Notes: a model not told the origin generated them from the letters alone. 64,000 nucleotides of DNA from Liolophura sinensis (GCF_032854445.1 NC_088299.1:2085001-2149000); one strand, 5' to 3'. Shown: positions 44,337 through 58,289, numbered from the stretch's first letter. Numbers and translations are program-made.

Positions 44337-47300
44337 CGTTAGCCTATATGATTTGTTGGCTTCCTGGGAAGTTAAAGCTTAAACGCTGCGAACCTCGGCA
44401 TTCTATTTTGTTAAGTACATACTCACTTTAATTTTCCTATATACCAAGGACTAAACGCTATCTATAATATATAAACTGTTAATATGCGATAGCATAGAGG
44501 ATAACCAAGACAAATGATAACTCTGTGAAATACAGTATCAGCGTAATATCTAGCACTGTTAGCGACAAAGGCTGCCATAAAGGGGATCGGGGAAATAGCT
44601 ATCATTCTGTGATTTACTGTCATACAGACAGAACAGTAAAAGTGCAAAAGTATCAGCGTTCTCGTATTATAAGTTTGCCATGAAATTATGGCCCTAGAAA
44701 AAAAACTTTTTTTCAGAGATAAATATCACAGAATATTTTATGTTTAGTTGAGCTACTTTAACACCGGAGCCTTAAAGTTTTAATGTGTTTGTGTAAGGAA
44801 CAGGAAATGTGAGAGGCTACTGACCTTGTTGTTGCATTAATCCTTAGCAGAGTGCTTCTTGAAATCGATTGACGGTTAATTGTGGTACAAACCGGGAAAC
44901 CGGACAAAGGAACAGCACACTTACCCATACATTCCTAATTACTGACATTTGAGAATGGGTTACTTAAACATACTTTCTCATGTGTTAATCAAGCTCATAT
45001 CAATGAATGGAAATGGTTGCAATACTGACAAGGAGTAATTACAAGGCCACTGATGAAACTTAAATAATTCTTCATCCCGTCCTCTCAGTGGATACATGGC
45101 TAGTATTGCCAGTATTTGTAAGTGGGCGATTTTGTCTCTAAGGGGTGGTTCGAGGCGTGCACAAGATGTATAACACGGAAACAGAAAATCATTAAATTCC
45201 TAAGAAGATTAAATTGCACGTCTTGTATAATTCAGTCACCCTACACTGGATCTGATTCTACACTCCAAACCATTGCCAACAAAGCTACTTCCAGCTCATA
45301 AGAAGCTTGTCATCCAATGACGAGAAAGGTTACAGGATAATCTCATTGCTCTTGTCTCTCTGAATAGCCTGTCTTGAGCAATTTCGGATCTGGACGGACG
45401 ATCAAATAATCTACCAATTTTCTATTTTGGTTAGTTCCAGACAAAACGACACTGTTTAGGTATAGGGAATTCAGACATATAGAGCTCTGAAACCATTTGC
45501 GATAGAGATGATTGTCCCTATAGACCGTATGAAGAAAGATCTGGGCAAAGTGATATCCCTAATTCTCCACAAAATGTCTTTTCAGGAGATGTCAGAAGTA
45601 ATAATTTTATCTCTTTCTTTGCTCATGTTAAATTCATCGACTGTAACTTCTTCTACCTTCATATGTGTAAACTTGTAGTTTATAGGTATATTAAACCTTT
45701 CCAGTTTAAGCCAATGAATTTGTTGTTGTCAGCTACTAAGCGAGGAAGTGTTTACTACTTGCCGTTTAATTCCATGTATATGTAACATTTAATACTTTAG
45801 CATATCAATACCACAATGATCATGTCCAAAAACGGACTAATCTGTAATATTGCTGCATTGTTTTTTGTCGATGCATAAATCGTGACTGTGAACTGCCTAC
45901 ATCTAGATCATGAACGTCAATACATGGATTCAGAGCTGAAAACGGAGCTGAGCATGGTCGTGAATTTTAGCATTAAGGTATAGTAACAAATACCCCACCA
46001 TCTCGTGTTTGTACCTCAACAATGTGAAAACCTCACGGTCAATAGCTATACCTCTTACTGTACACATCAGTGTATTCTACACCAAAACAGAAGCAAGAAT
46101 TAAAGCATTTCACTGAGACATTTCATAAAATTTATGATTGATGACTTCGTATCGTGGTTTCTACTTTATTACACGTAGCTAATACCAGTTACTTATTGTT
46201 GCATATTTGGTGAACTATTTATTGTTTTACCAGGTTTAAGGACAATTTCCGATACGATTAATTGAAGTTTGTAGAAGTTTTGAGGTGAAAGCATGGAGTT
46301 ATAAACTACATTACAAATCTCTTCTCATCCACGGAAGACGCCGAGTTGTGTCAGAACTATGACACAACTATCAACTATCAAAATCGTCTACTTGATACTA
46401 TAACGATGAATTATAAACCAAATACTGGAAGACCCTGTAGTGTGGCTGGACCGGATGTCATGACGAGTGCTATGGACTTGGTGTTCCTGTGAAAAAGCAC
46501 TTGGTACATGTATGCATAGTTGAGATTCCAACTTGAAAGCCTTGGTAAGACAACAGTGAAACAAATAGCCAGTTGTTGTTCTTTAGTCTTCACAAACAAG
46601 TCGTTGACTTTTATGAGAAAACTTTTGGACAATGTGATGATTTCCTCAAACATGAGTAGAGTTATGTTCTCATATAAATGCAACAGGCCCGTAAAAGTGG
46701 AAAGTATCCAAGGCGAAGATACAGTATGCACACGGGTGTTGAATGGCGCGCGTGTCACATGTACAAAAAGGAATATCTCGCCCTTGAGGTGACCTTGAGG
46801 CAACACACAATTAGACCTCGACACGAACTATTTATAGGAAATAAGACTGACAACTAAGCACGATCAGGGATTAAAATCTAACTGAGAATCCAGAATGCCG
46901 TGTATAAGATAAGACAATAATGGGGTTTAGTTCCGAGGCAATCAGAATACAGGGAAAATTCGGCCGTCTTTTTGCTTTCGGCTGAGAACAATTCCAAGCT
47001 GAAAGGCCGGATAAACATTGCCTGTAATGAATTGACTGGCGTCCGTGATTTAAGTGTCGATTACTGGAGACGATATCGGAAAACAACAAAAGGAGTGCCA
47101 AAAGGCTGGTCCTTTGACAATGTTTTCATGCCGGTATGTTTCACCATAGACGCTCACCATGCACCTTTGTTAAAAGTGAATGTCACACACTTAAAGAGAG
47201 GCCTGTTAAGACACAATGCTATGTCGTACTCATCGAGCCTTTTTTTCTACGGTATGTGTTTTGTGATAAGCATAGCCGGAGCAAAATAATTAGCTAATTG

Positions 47301-48100
47301 CAGTCCTAATAAATCCAATTTTGGGACCATACGACGACTGCCACTTAAACATGGTGTTTGTGATGAATGGATGGCTGATAGGTAAAACGCTTAAACACAA
47401 AAGAAAATAAAGCAGTCCTCGTTATATTGGGCTTTTAAAATTGGCATTTGGGACTCAACGGATGTGAATGTTGTGTATCGGTACGTAAAGAGAGAATGCT
47501 AATTTGAAATGGGACACGTTTTTTTTCTTGTTTCTTATTTTGACGAGTTGAGTAATCTTACATGTAACAAGCATATGCTGTTTAACACTTGGAACAAGTT
47601 AGCACAATGTTATATGTATATGATTTGTGATGAATCTAGAGTTCGTAAAACTCTGACAAATCCCTGCTCAGCTGAAAATGATGACACGATGTCTGGGGCC
47701 AAGAAAGCTTTAATACATATATGTATACATCGCTATCTTTGTCTGCATCAGGGTTTGTTATTGACCAAAAAAGATGGGTTCAGCTGAGCAGAGATCTGGC
47801 AGTGTTTCTTCCCTTAGGCCATGTGACACTTTACAAGATTAAGATTGGTAATGGGTGCTCACGAAAGCGCGTTATTATTACATCAATGGCACATTCCTAC
47901 TTACTCTTTATTAAGCTACTGCGTCTTGAATGAATGACCCACATAAACTGTGACTGGCTTCCGGGTAGTTTTTCCTCATCTGCATGGAATTACCAAGATT
48001 GGTACAAAATTTGTCGAAAATGCTTATTTTCACAGAAAATTCTTACAGAGAAATAGATAAATCCTAAATGGTTTCTGAGATATTTTTTTGTAATTATTAG
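44337..48100. other. Intergenic, no gene supported
   Basis: Frames of 137 codons (46411-46824, minus) and 105 codons (46972-47289, plus) have no family motifs and no phase-compatible neighbours. Confidence 0.45.
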
Positions 48101-48107
48101 TTTCAAG

Positions 48108-48180
48108 GATACTTTACGCAATGTCCATGAATGTTCATCTCTACGACGGCCATCTGTTTTGTTGGTGGAAGAAACAGGGA
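48108..48180 (-). mobile_element. SINE 3'-domain scrap
   Basis: TACTTTACGCAATGTCCATG, CTACGACGGCCATCTG, GTTGGTGGAAGAAACAGGG: a worn reverse copy. Confidence 0.4.
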
Positions 48181-48979
48181 ACAGTTACATTTCTTGACAC
48201 GTGACCAGCTTGATGAATAACAAATAACCCAAACACCGTTTTAACGCGCCATATTCTTGGCCTGGACCAAAGAAATAAGATTGCTCGGAACGCGTGTGTC
48301 TGTTGGGCACAGTTTATGGTAATACACTGAAAAAAGGTATCTTGCCCCAAAATGATGTTCCTGTTGTTAAATAGGACTCCGTTGTTGTTATTATTGTGGG
48401 GATGGCATACTTCATTTTTTGACCGTGTTTTGCATTTGTAAAATGCGCATTGGAGACCGCACATTGATTATTTATTTTTTTTTTTATTGTGCATATTTCT
48501 TCTCTGGACTTCGTGCTGCTTATCTAGGCAGAGTAAAGTGATAAGAACGAAACGAAAGTGCCGTAAATACGCCTGTTATCGTATTGTTTAGGTCTGGTGA
48601 TCTATAAACATACACATAAATATTGCTTCATCTAAAGTAAATGTATTGTTATTGGAAGTTATCTCCCCTTGTAGCAGTCTTGTGTGAAACGCGGCTAGAC
48701 TTGTTGAATTCCCTCGTGTTTCCTCATGGTTATTATCAAATGTATGGAATTTACTTTTTTCTTCCTTCTTCGTGTTATTGGTGTCATGACATTGTAAGCA
48801 CACATGCATTAGCGTTAAGGCAGGGTGCCTTGAGTACTTTGTTCGTGAAAAATTTCAGTATTTCTTATTGTTTGCAGAATTCTAGCAGTAAATTCAACGT
48901 TACGTTGTGACGAAAACTGTACACTCCATGAGATGTGAATGTAAACGGTTTCCGTGGGGTTTTTTTTTTCGGTAAAAAA

Positions 48980-49628
48980 TGTCTCCAGAGACCACGGCAA
49001 ACTTATTTGACATTCTTGTGAGTGTGTTTGGATCTCGTGCAACAAGGCCACGAGTTTTACAACCCTGTACAAACATCGAATGAGACAATAACGCAGTACT
49101 CCCATGCATTAGTGTCGATAATAAATTGGATGGGTTTAGACCCAAGGGATAGGGAACAACTTTTAATAGAACAATTTGTAGAGGGAATCGGAAATTCGTC
49201 AGTTCAGAGATATCTACGGCGTTGAGCTCGTGATGGCATTCTGACATTCCTTGATTTGAGAAGCTCTTGATGAATCTGATGAACGTGTAATAGCTAGGGC
49301 ACAAGTGAAGAAAGTGACTGTAGGAAATAAGGCAACTCATGAAGTCCCAGCATGGGCACGTGAATGAATCGAATTATCCAAATGATTGCTCTCCAACCAG
49401 ATTAATTCTCCACCCCATCATACAGTTAATCAGTCAGGTACAAGCAGTATTCAGGGTAACAATAACTGGGTTCATAATAATACTGATGCTGTGAATAATG
49501 CCTGTTTTTATTGCCATAAAGTGGGTAACTTTAAAAGAAATTGTAGAAAACGACTGAAAGCTATGGAAAAGCGTGTTGTAGCTGATATAGCTGGACATGA
49601 GGCAAATTGCTTATTGGTTTTCAAGTAA
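48980..49628 (+). pseudogene. gag: gag remnant
   Basis: HEFYNPVQTSNETITQYSHA, LIEQFVEGIGNSSVQRYLRR is the retrotransposon gag pattern (FxP...SHAL...QFxEG...LRR). It continues in another frame to a degenerate zinc knuckle CFYCHKVGNFKRNC, where His is replaced by Asn. Stops and shifts separate the parts. Confidence 0.75.
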
Positions 49629-49669
49629 CGACAGTCTCAGAAACATTTTCTCATAATTAGCACTTTGCC

Positions 49670-49815
49670 AATAGAGAAATTGTTGAGCCTTAAGCTCACA
49701 GCGGCGAATGGTATGGATTTACCGTACGTTTTTTACATATCTACTGATGTATTGAATAATGCTATGAATGATGTTGGGATCTTTGTACTCAAGGGCAACA
49801 TTAAACGTACACATG
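49670..49815 (+). pseudogene. pol: Protease C-terminal remnant
   Basis: LKLTAANGMDLPYVFYISTD recalls the LTAANG-IPY-GY-DV stretch after the protease flap in gypsy pol proteins. It breaks off at about 49815, where the minus-strand segment begins. Confidence 0.6.
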
Positions 49816-49817
49816 CT

Positions 49818-50096
49818 GATTGCCTTGTGTAAAAGGTCCTGGAATTGTGACTTCACGTCAGTCACTTGATGAGGAGGGATGCGCCTATAGGGCACACTAA
49901 CAGGATTTTCATCTGTTGTTCGAGTCTGTTGTTTCATCATTTGTGTCCTACCAAGTTTTGGGAGAAAAAATGTCCTGATTCTTCCTCTAAAAGCTCTTAG
50001 ATATTCCTCCTTAGTTCCATCAAAGTTCTCAAGCTGAGAACTAACGGCTGAAAATTTATTGTCCTGGACTCCAGTATTCACAACGATCTGATCCAC
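49818..50096 (-). pseudogene. pol: Inverted start of reverse transcriptase
   Basis: On the minus strand the frame contains TRTTDENPVSVPYRRIPPHQ then DVKSQFQDLLHKAI. This is the lead-in to gypsy reverse transcriptase (RRIPP...V...L..LL..). It stops where a GII-P-SP-A stretch would follow. The orientation opposes gag and both LTRs. Confidence 0.7.
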
Positions 50097-50565
50097 ATTG
50101 AGTCACATTCGATTGCGCCAACAAATAGTCCTACCCTACTTCGTGTGTGGAGGTAGCCAAATGTCTCTGTTGGTCTCTGAGTTCAAGACTATACCAGTCG
50201 AAAATGTCTTTACTATCTATAGTAAATGTATTGTCATTGGAAGTTATCTCCCCTTGTAGCAGTCTTGTGTGAAAGGTGGCTAGACTTGCTGAATCTCCTC
50301 GTGTTTCCTCGTGATTACCATCCAAAGTACTGAAATTTGCGTTTTTCTTCCTTCTTCGTGTTATTGGTGCGATGGCAGTGTAAGCACACATGCATTAGCG
50401 TTAAGGCAGAATGCCTTGAATACTTTGTTCGTGATAGATTTCAGTATTTTTACTGTACTCAGGATTTTAGTAGAACTTTAACTCAGCGTTACTATGTGAC
50501 AAAAACTGAACACTCCATGAGATCTGAATGTAGTTTCCGTGCATTTTTCGATAAACTTTGTTTTG

Positions 50566-53530
50566 TGTTCGCAGTGGAGTGTAAATACTTCATTCAAAAT
50601 TTACTGAGATACCGCTAGTTATATTAAAACCATCAGATATGATTTGCGTGGATTGCACACACAATTGTTATGGAAATGAGTTAGCGTTGTCAAACGGTTG
50701 TAACCTCAGTATTAACCATAAATATCAGAATTATATGGTTTCTGATTACATATGCCTGCATGTACTGGGAAATTCGATTCCTTTGAGAGTCAGCAGCTGA
50801 CGCACGTGGAGCTTCACATGTAAGTTCCGTAGGAAAAGGTTTTCCTTTTGTACTTTAATTTTGTGGATTTTTTATATTTCCTGTTTGTTCACTCTAAAAA
50901 TGTCTGAAAGGAATTGCGGCTTCTATATGGGTCTTAGTGACAATACAGGAACAATATATGGCCCAGGCATGTTTAATTACTCTCGCCATAATTGCTGTCT
51001 TGCTACATACGTCCACGGTCATAGGGTACATAATATAGTCATAGGATAATAATGTTTCATTATTAAGATATTTGCTATGTGTGATGTAATACATGTAATC
51101 ACACTTCGCTGCAGTTGATGACATAATGTTCTACTGATAACGGACGGATGTATGCAGGGGTTAAAGGATAAAGGATGCTGTACTGCAGAATTACTTTGTT
51201 GTTTGCAGTACACTGTAATAGTAAAGTACAAGTACTAAATCTGTATTGTTGTTTTTACAGGTAGGTTATCTCCCCTGGCTGTTTTCTTCTCTTGTTGTCA
51301 AGTGTGTCTTCAAGGTCGAGCAATAAACATAATGGCATTCCTGTGACAATCAAAACACGCTGTGTTTGCTGTGTCTTGTAATATCTCCGCCCTCACATAA
51401 ATGGCAGATTTGCAGTTCCACTGAATAGCGTATTAGCCTGAGACCAGAACTCTTTCATTCAGAAACAGCGTTATTCTCCTGAGGTAGATAAAATGAGGTA
51501 ATAGGTTCAAAGGTTCAGTTCGGAATAGCATATCGTTTCTTTTCTTGTTTGGTTCTTTTTTTCTTGTTTGTTTGTCAGTCACTGGGTTAAAAGACCCAGA
51601 TCTCTGCCAGTAGAGAATGCTTAAATAGGGTTGACAGATGTGACAGGGTTGACTGTCACCTTGTCAATAGCCAAATAGCCCTAACCATCAGAGATCATTT
51701 TAGAAAGCTATTGTAATTTGCACTTGGCGAAGCTTCCAAGGTAACACGTAGTGAGGACACATGCCACTGTGGTTGCGACAGCTTTGTGAAAACGGTCTCA
51801 TATTGGCATTTTAATGTGACACGAACTTACGCCTTAGACAGACGGACATATTTCTCTCACATACGATGGATGACAGTTATCCCCCTTTCGCGTCAGAGTA
51901 ACGTCAGGGCTGTCAATCGGAACAGAATACCTTCGGCACAATAATGTGTCGTTGTACCTGATGTGGCCTTATTTTCCGTATTATCCACCAAAGCGTTCAA
52001 ACTTAACACGGAATTGTTATATTGTTATATACAAATTTAATATTGTTAACTCCAGTATTTTGGCGAAAAACAACACCTTACAAAAAGATTGTAATGTATC
52101 TTATGTCAAATAACGCTTTTAGATTTTTTTTCCGCCTTATAAATATTTGAAATTATAATGTCAAGCTAATATTAGGTTATACTTTGCAATAATAACGCAA
52201 CGTAACATATAAACATGTTGGCTGTCACCTTATACAACATTCAACATTTGCCTGTAGAAAAGGTTCTCATTTTGCATGCGCATGTTCATAGTTGTGCATT
52301 CAATTGTTTACAAAAATTCAGAAATTCTCTGACGACCGACGTAGCACAAAGTAAAAACAAAATCAGCGTTAGCAAAAAAATAATAATATTGCTTGTTAGA
52401 TGGGGGAAAATTCATATCAAGGCTGTGAAATGTCGAGATGTTTTTTTTTGAAGTCCAGACACTTTTTTGTACTGAATGAAACACAATATTTAAAAGAGTT
52501 TGAGAAATTTACTAATAATACATAAAAATATCAAAATCGTCCAGTGGACTTCGCTGATATATATCTCATACCGTTTAGACTTAATTATTTAATTGTTAAA
52601 TAATGACTGTTGTTTAACGTGGTTTGTGCGCTGATATAATTTATGTGTGGAGAGAAGCTAAGTATTCGGTGTAAAGAATCGCCAATCTCTAGATATTTCA
52701 CCAAAAACATGAATAAAAGCCGTAGCCAAACAAGCCAGGTCTGGATTCGAGTCCGACGTCAATGGTCAATGGTCGATCGTTTTCGCCCAAAACAAAGCTT
52801 TAAGTCAATGGACCGGAGAGTGCTCGTTTTCGGTTTAGCCGTCTCATTAATATTTACAGTGTATGCTACCCATGTGAAAGAAATAACCTGTCACTTAGAG
52901 TCAAAGTCCCACTTTAAAAACATTACCATAAGGCTATACAAGATAATGTGATCAATGTAACTTGTTATGCACAAAAACCTAATATACACTTCTATGAATT
53001 TTGTTTCATTAAAAGTTTGTCGAGTTTGTCAGAGAATATTGCTAGCATGGTTTGTAATCGCTCTACGACCACATCTTCGTCCTGACTAGTTTTATTGATG
53101 TCGATAATATCAGAAATCAGTTTATGACTTGTCTCTATCAGGTATTCAGCTGTGAGCAGGAATGTTATCACTGTACAGCGTTTGAAGTGGATATATATAA
53201 TAATTCACAGTCCTTCAGGCTCTGGGAAACCCCAGATGAAGCCCATTGACCAAAGATAAGCATGAAGACAAAATATATGGCAGTACAAGATTACAGTTGA
53301 AGGCAGTGTATATATGTATGTATGCTTGTTTTTTGCTTGTGGCAGGGCGAGTCCTAGGCGCCAAAGTGCTGCTGCCACTGAAGTATCATGCCAAAGGCCC
53401 CAGACCTGAAACCACACCCAGTCGCATTATATTGACATCGGATTCTCATTGTTTTTTTCATTTGATTGAAGAGTAAAGAGGTGATCAAGTTTTTCCCCAT
53501 GTGCTTCCTTTTTCAGTGCGCAGGCTTTCC
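50566..53530. other. Intergenic, nothing recognised
   Basis: AT-rich. GGTTATCTCCCCTGG at about 51263 echoes the LTR wording at 48659 but the surroundings do not match. Confidence 0.4.
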
Positions 53531-53795
53531 TCGACCTACTGGTTAGCGTGCTGGCTCAGGATTTGATAGGTGTACTCATTTGCATATTTGACTTATGCAA
53601 CGGCGGCCAGTATTATGGTGGAAACTGGGCAGAGCCCGGAGGAAGCCCACGACCATCCGCAGGTTGCTGCAAGACCATTCCACGGCCGGAGAGGAAGTTA
53701 GCATGAGTTGGACTTGAACTCACAGCGACAGCAATGGTGGGAGGCTCCTGGGTCATGGCATGCTGGCATGATAACACTTTCGGCCCCTTTTGAAG
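53531..53795 (-). mobile_element. SINE-A, reverse, old, preceded by a forward head scrap
   Basis: A forward scrap CTACTGGTTAGCGTGCTGGC (53536-53555) is followed by reverse-copy blocks CAACGGCGGCCAGTATTATG, CACGACCATCCGCAGGTTGC and GTTGGACTTGAACTCACAGC, with a worn head to about 53795. Confidence 0.8.
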
Positions 53796-53889
53796 CATAC
53801 AGTCACTTGTACAGATGCCTCTAGAAACCATAGTTCTGATTCTACATGTAACTGACTGAATATCAACAGCGTTACGTACGTTCCTAATG

Positions 53890-55010
53890 AAGACATCTAA
53901 ATCAAGCCAATGTCGTCAACGTAAAATCCTTAACAGGAAATCTCCAAGTAAGCTAAATAGATATGTCTCTTTTGATAGGATTTCCCTTCGGCTTTTTCAG
54001 CTTGAGTGTACGCTACAGATCGACACAGCTATAGGGGTGCCAGCCTTTCCGTCAGACTGTCCAAAGTTCCAAGATAATGTCTCGGTAGTTGCGCAAAAAC
54101 AATCCCAGTGTTAATGCACTAAGAACTGCCTCACAACCTCAATTTGCGCCTGACTAGAAATCTGGCGTGATTGTCTCAGAGAGGGTAATTACGTAGCTTG
54201 GAAACTTCGCAGAGGCGACGACTAAAAATATACAACACCCGGACCTGCCGATTTGTCTCTCTATGTGCCGATAAAGATAATTTGTTTTTCTGTCGTTCCT
54301 TTATAACCCACCACTCCCTTCTCATGTAATTGGAGGAGAATAAAACTAAGAAACCAGACTCAAAGGCCTGAACATTTTTTTAATTAAAATTTAGGAGAGT
54401 AATCCGTGAAATTTATTTATCAGTCGTACGTTTCAATGTATTGTTACAGATAAACCAGCAATCAGAAGTATGCTTGTTGACTTGGAAATAGTTTTCGAGC
54501 GATTGTGAAAAATGAAACATGGAGGCAATGGTTGTTGGATGAAAAATTTGTCTCATGCTAGATTTGACAATTTCCTAGTGAATGTATTCCCATAGGACGT
54601 AAGACAAAAGCAAAAAAAAATCTTTCTTGTGTCGGTATATTCCATGTAAGCAAACGTGCATAGTATTCTAACCATAGACTTGACAATCCGTACATAATGG
54701 GCTGGGCCGGGTGCGGTGGTGTGTAATTTTTCATATGTATCAACTAAAGCTTGACAGTTACTGTTGGACTCCAGTGCAGTCCCATTGGTCATGGGGGCGG
54801 GGGGGGGGGGGGGAATTTGATACACAGAGCTAGACACACGTCGGAGTGACCAGTCAAACCTTTAACCACCCATCAGAACCCGCGGGGAATTCTTCATTCT
54901 TTTTGTCGAGTCCCTGTAGAGAGGGCATAATGCTATGTAGACTTCTTACAATAATTATCATACATCTGAAACCATTCTCTGGCTCCACTCCATGTTAGCG
55001 TCCACCGGGA
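53890..55010. repeat. Non-coding paralogous block, copy 3 (right part only)
   Basis: Aligns by eye with 23210-23800 (GTAAAATCCTTAACAGGAAA, AAGTAAGCTAAATAGATATG, GTCAGACTGTCCAAAGTTCC, AGAGGCGACGACTAAAAATA). Beyond that it aligns with 61500-61860 (TATTCTAACCATAGACTTGA against TATTCTACTCATAGACTTGA). A poly-G run lies at about 54795-54812. Confidence 0.75.
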
Positions 55011-58000
55011 TGTCAGAAACCTGGCGAGGCGCGATCAGTCTCATTGATTTATGAGTCTAACCAGTGTCATATCGATAAAAATACTAATCTTATGTGCTTA
55101 CTAAATAAAACATGACTAAAACAAGCTTAAATCTACAAACAACAGCAACATCTCGCAACCTGTCGATGTCGTCTTGCACTTTGTTAAGTGAATTGCTGAG
55201 TTTTAAAGATAGGTTGTCAGATTTTTGGCTAACTGACTGACAGGCACACAGATTGGACATTTTTTTCTCTTGGGGGCTTTGTGATCCCTACAGCTGTGTG
55301 GTTGCGGTGGAGAAACTGACGTCTTCTTTTCATAAGGAATCTCTCCTAACAATAATATAAAATTTGTTCATTAGTTTGTCTTTGGTGTGCACCAAACATG
55401 GTTTCATTTTTCTGATGTCTTCAAAAAATCTAGTTATGATTTATCAGAAGAAATGAAAATACTTAAATAAATAATTTAAGCCTCGATTCAGTCTCTGCAG
55501 AGCGACAGGATTGTTGAGAGGTTATCTGCCCTTTGTATTAAACATGGTTTTGCGCTTCCTCTTTTCGTCCATTGTAGTATCGATAACATTTTGTGCTCCA
55601 ATCTTCACATACTTCTCTTTCTTTATGATGGTAAACGTGACTTAACTTCCTTCTCGCTGACAATGATAGTAAATGTCACTTTATTTACATGTATCCCTCT
55701 CTGTTTACTGTCGTGAACGTAACTTTGTTTTCCTTTTCCTGGCAAATGGTCAGATAAAATCGGTGAAAGGCGGACTCTTGTCAATTTACCTCAAATAGGG
55801 GTTTATTCTACTTGTCCACGTAAATTTTTAAATAGTAGCGAATCACCATGGCTTTATATTATTAGTTTCAAAAAATGCGGTGATATTTATTTTAATATAT
55901 TAGTCGTCAGTTGTCTAGAAGTTCTCCTAATGCTGTGCGATGTCAAGTAAGGCCCGGCGTAATAAGGGTCACTTAGAAAATCCCAGCCTACGCCATCAGC
56001 ATAAGTAAGTATTAATTTTACATTTTTATGGCTATTCTTGTAAACTTAATTCTCTCTCTCTCCTCCCTCTCGCTGTAAACACGACTGTGTTCGCAGAGCC
56101 GTTAAGCTGGAGAAATGATGGATTACAAAGTTGGGAATATCTAAAGATTTTTGAGTGTTTACAGGCATGCCTGGATGGATTTCATCACCTTCACTGCCGG
56201 TGACTTACACGTCTTGATTTGTAGGAAATGTGAAACTCACGGAAAATTACAGAAAACTAGGCGGGACTATCAGTTAAACCTCAGATTTAAAAGGCTCTCC
56301 GTGAAGTCACAAACGATTAATCTACGACAGAAGTGTTTGTGTTCATTGACCCAGAAATAGTCCCTCGCGAATCACTTGGTTGTCTGTCAGTAGAAAGTAG
56401 CCTCGAGATGGCCGTCGAAAAAAGGAATCATTCGTTGTAAGCGTGAAGAAGGCCGACAGTAAACATCTCTGGATGATTTCCCCGCTCATTACCCTCTCGC
56501 CTGAAATCTCTTGGACAGCAGAGCGTCAGGCTTCCGGTTGTGGCGAGCGAACTTCCTGTGTCTGAACAAATACTGTCTCTTGCTGATTTTCTCCGTCAGC
56601 AACTGAGCGATTTGGACAGAATGGCTTTTCTATCTGACCTCCAGCCTGACCATCATCTCATTCATTGTGCAGTTAACGTACCCTGTATACAGATTTACAG
56701 TGTTGAAGTAATTTATCAAATCTGCTCAAGAAAGCTCAATTATTTACCTTTCGGAGAAGCGTGACTTTTACACTGACAAGGATATCTTCCGCTGATCTAG
56801 AAAGGAAATGAACCGTCAAGCATGAGTGATTAGACGTTGCCTCACATGAACAATGGACGTGATTATTTATACGTTTCAAAGTGTGAAGATAAATCTTTAA
56901 ATCTTACATTTATTATTTTCTTTGCTGGTCATAGCTGTATCAGTTGCGAAATTGTGACTTTTGCACGTAATTATACCATTAGAATTACCCGCCTTTCAGC
57001 CTTTAGCTGAGGACAAAAATCGGAATTTTAACGGGGATCTATTACGTCATTCCCCACCCCATGCCCTACGGAAACTGTGCTAACACACCTCTGTTACACC
57101 TTAGGTTACCATTGTCGCTGCTCACACAGAAAGATCATGTGCTCCTATCCTCACAACACCGCTAGGATTCCACCTCGCTCCTCAGCCATGGCGTTCTAAT
57201 TAGACTCAGTACTTCATGTGTTTTCCGCAACACCCTCGAGTAGGTTAACTCAACTTATCAAAATAGTAGCTAGACAAAAATGTCCGTAATAACCTCTTGT
57301 TGACTTTGGGAATAGCTCACCATTTGTATTTCGTTTCTCAACTTCTTTACAACACGCCTTCAAAGGGTACAAGCCCATTATCTAGAATTTCCTCATGCGC
57401 TCATTAAGAGAAGCAATCAGGGAGCTCATCCGATTTTAAGAATCAGAACTTCTACTGTTTTCGTCATATACCAATGCAAATATCACCTAACATGCCCAAT
57501 CGATAAGTTTTAATCGAAACTTTTCTGCAAAGGAACAAAGGGTAATTAAAGGGTTCATTGTTTCAGTCTTGGGGTCACGTGGGAAATAAACGTTCTCGCG
57601 TTTGCAATTGGCTGCCATTCTATAAATCTCAAAGGGAGGGCAAGGTACTGGCACCACGCCTTCTTTGGGCTGATGTTTACGTTGTGTGACGATACTTACC
57701 GACTATCGTCTAATCCTTCAGTTTACCGTCTATCCCACTTTTCCGTGGCTGCCTGAAAATAATAGTAACTGAAACTTTAGGTGCAATAGTAAGAACAGGT
57801 ATTAACAACACGTATATGAAGTTAGCTTGCAGTTAACAGTTCGATAATGAAGTTCCACTATATAACACAGGACTGGGAATGAGAGCTAGCTACCCGAACA
57901 TCGAACTGGGAACTGGGAGCTAGCGTCACCGACTATTTCTGTACTTAACAGACAATGTGACCACTGTGCAGAATTGACAGATTAATTAGAAGTACTTAAA

Positions 58001-58289
58001 TGATGAAAATACGCTCAGTAAATTGCTGTATTTTCTTGATTTTGGACCTAAAATGTTGTTTTTCCCAGTTTCTTAATATTTGCTGTAACTTGTATTCTTG
58101 TAGAAGATTTTTGTTTCGATCATTACAAATTCATCGCGTCTTCTTCTGCTGTCTTTTGTCTTTTTCCTTAATTTCGTTGTATTCGGTGAGTAAGGAAATC
58201 TGTTGTGCTTGAAGACCTACTATTCGCCGTCGAGTTGGCAGTAGACACTCAATAGATGTCGGATGTTGATTTCATTGTGTAATTCCGTA
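55011..58289. other. Intergenic, no gene supported
   Basis: Contains one promoter-like patch (57583-57628) and a 74-codon frame at 56540-56764 (SLADFLRQQLSDLDRMAFLS) that is amphipathic but unrecognised and isolated. Confidence 0.4.
57583..57628 (+). promoter_or_regulatory. Promoter-like patch: E-box, inverted CCAAT, TATA
   Basis: GTCACGTGGG (about 57583), CAATTGGCTGCC (about 57606) and CTATAAATCTC (about 57619) are spaced like a pol II core promoter. No gene can be assigned downstream. Confidence 0.25.

Larger units (their letters stand above)
48636..50565 (+). mobile_element. Small decayed gypsy-type LTR element with internal inversion
   Basis: Two direct repeats of about 350 bases (48636-48990 and 50221-50565) share AGTAAATGTATTG, GGAAGTTATCTCCCCTTGTA, CTTCCTTCTTCGTGTTATTG, GCACACATGCATTAGCGTTA and CTCCATGAGAT. 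Between them lie plus-strand gag and protease-end remnants, then a minus-strand piece of reverse transcriptase. Most of pol is absent. Confidence 0.8.

Noticed and set aside
46411-46824. 137-codon minus-strand frame, overlapped by a 90-codon plus frame
   Set aside because: No motif, no splice-compatible neighbours, antisense overlap; chance length for 64 kb.
53205-53476. Overlapping frames GRVLGAKVLLPLKYHAKG and its antisense
   Set aside because: A plausible acceptor (TTTTTTGCTTGTGGCAG) precedes it but there is no homology, donor or partner exon.
56540-56764. 74-codon amphipathic frame
   Set aside because: Isolated and unrecognised; no TATA or splice support at the right distance.
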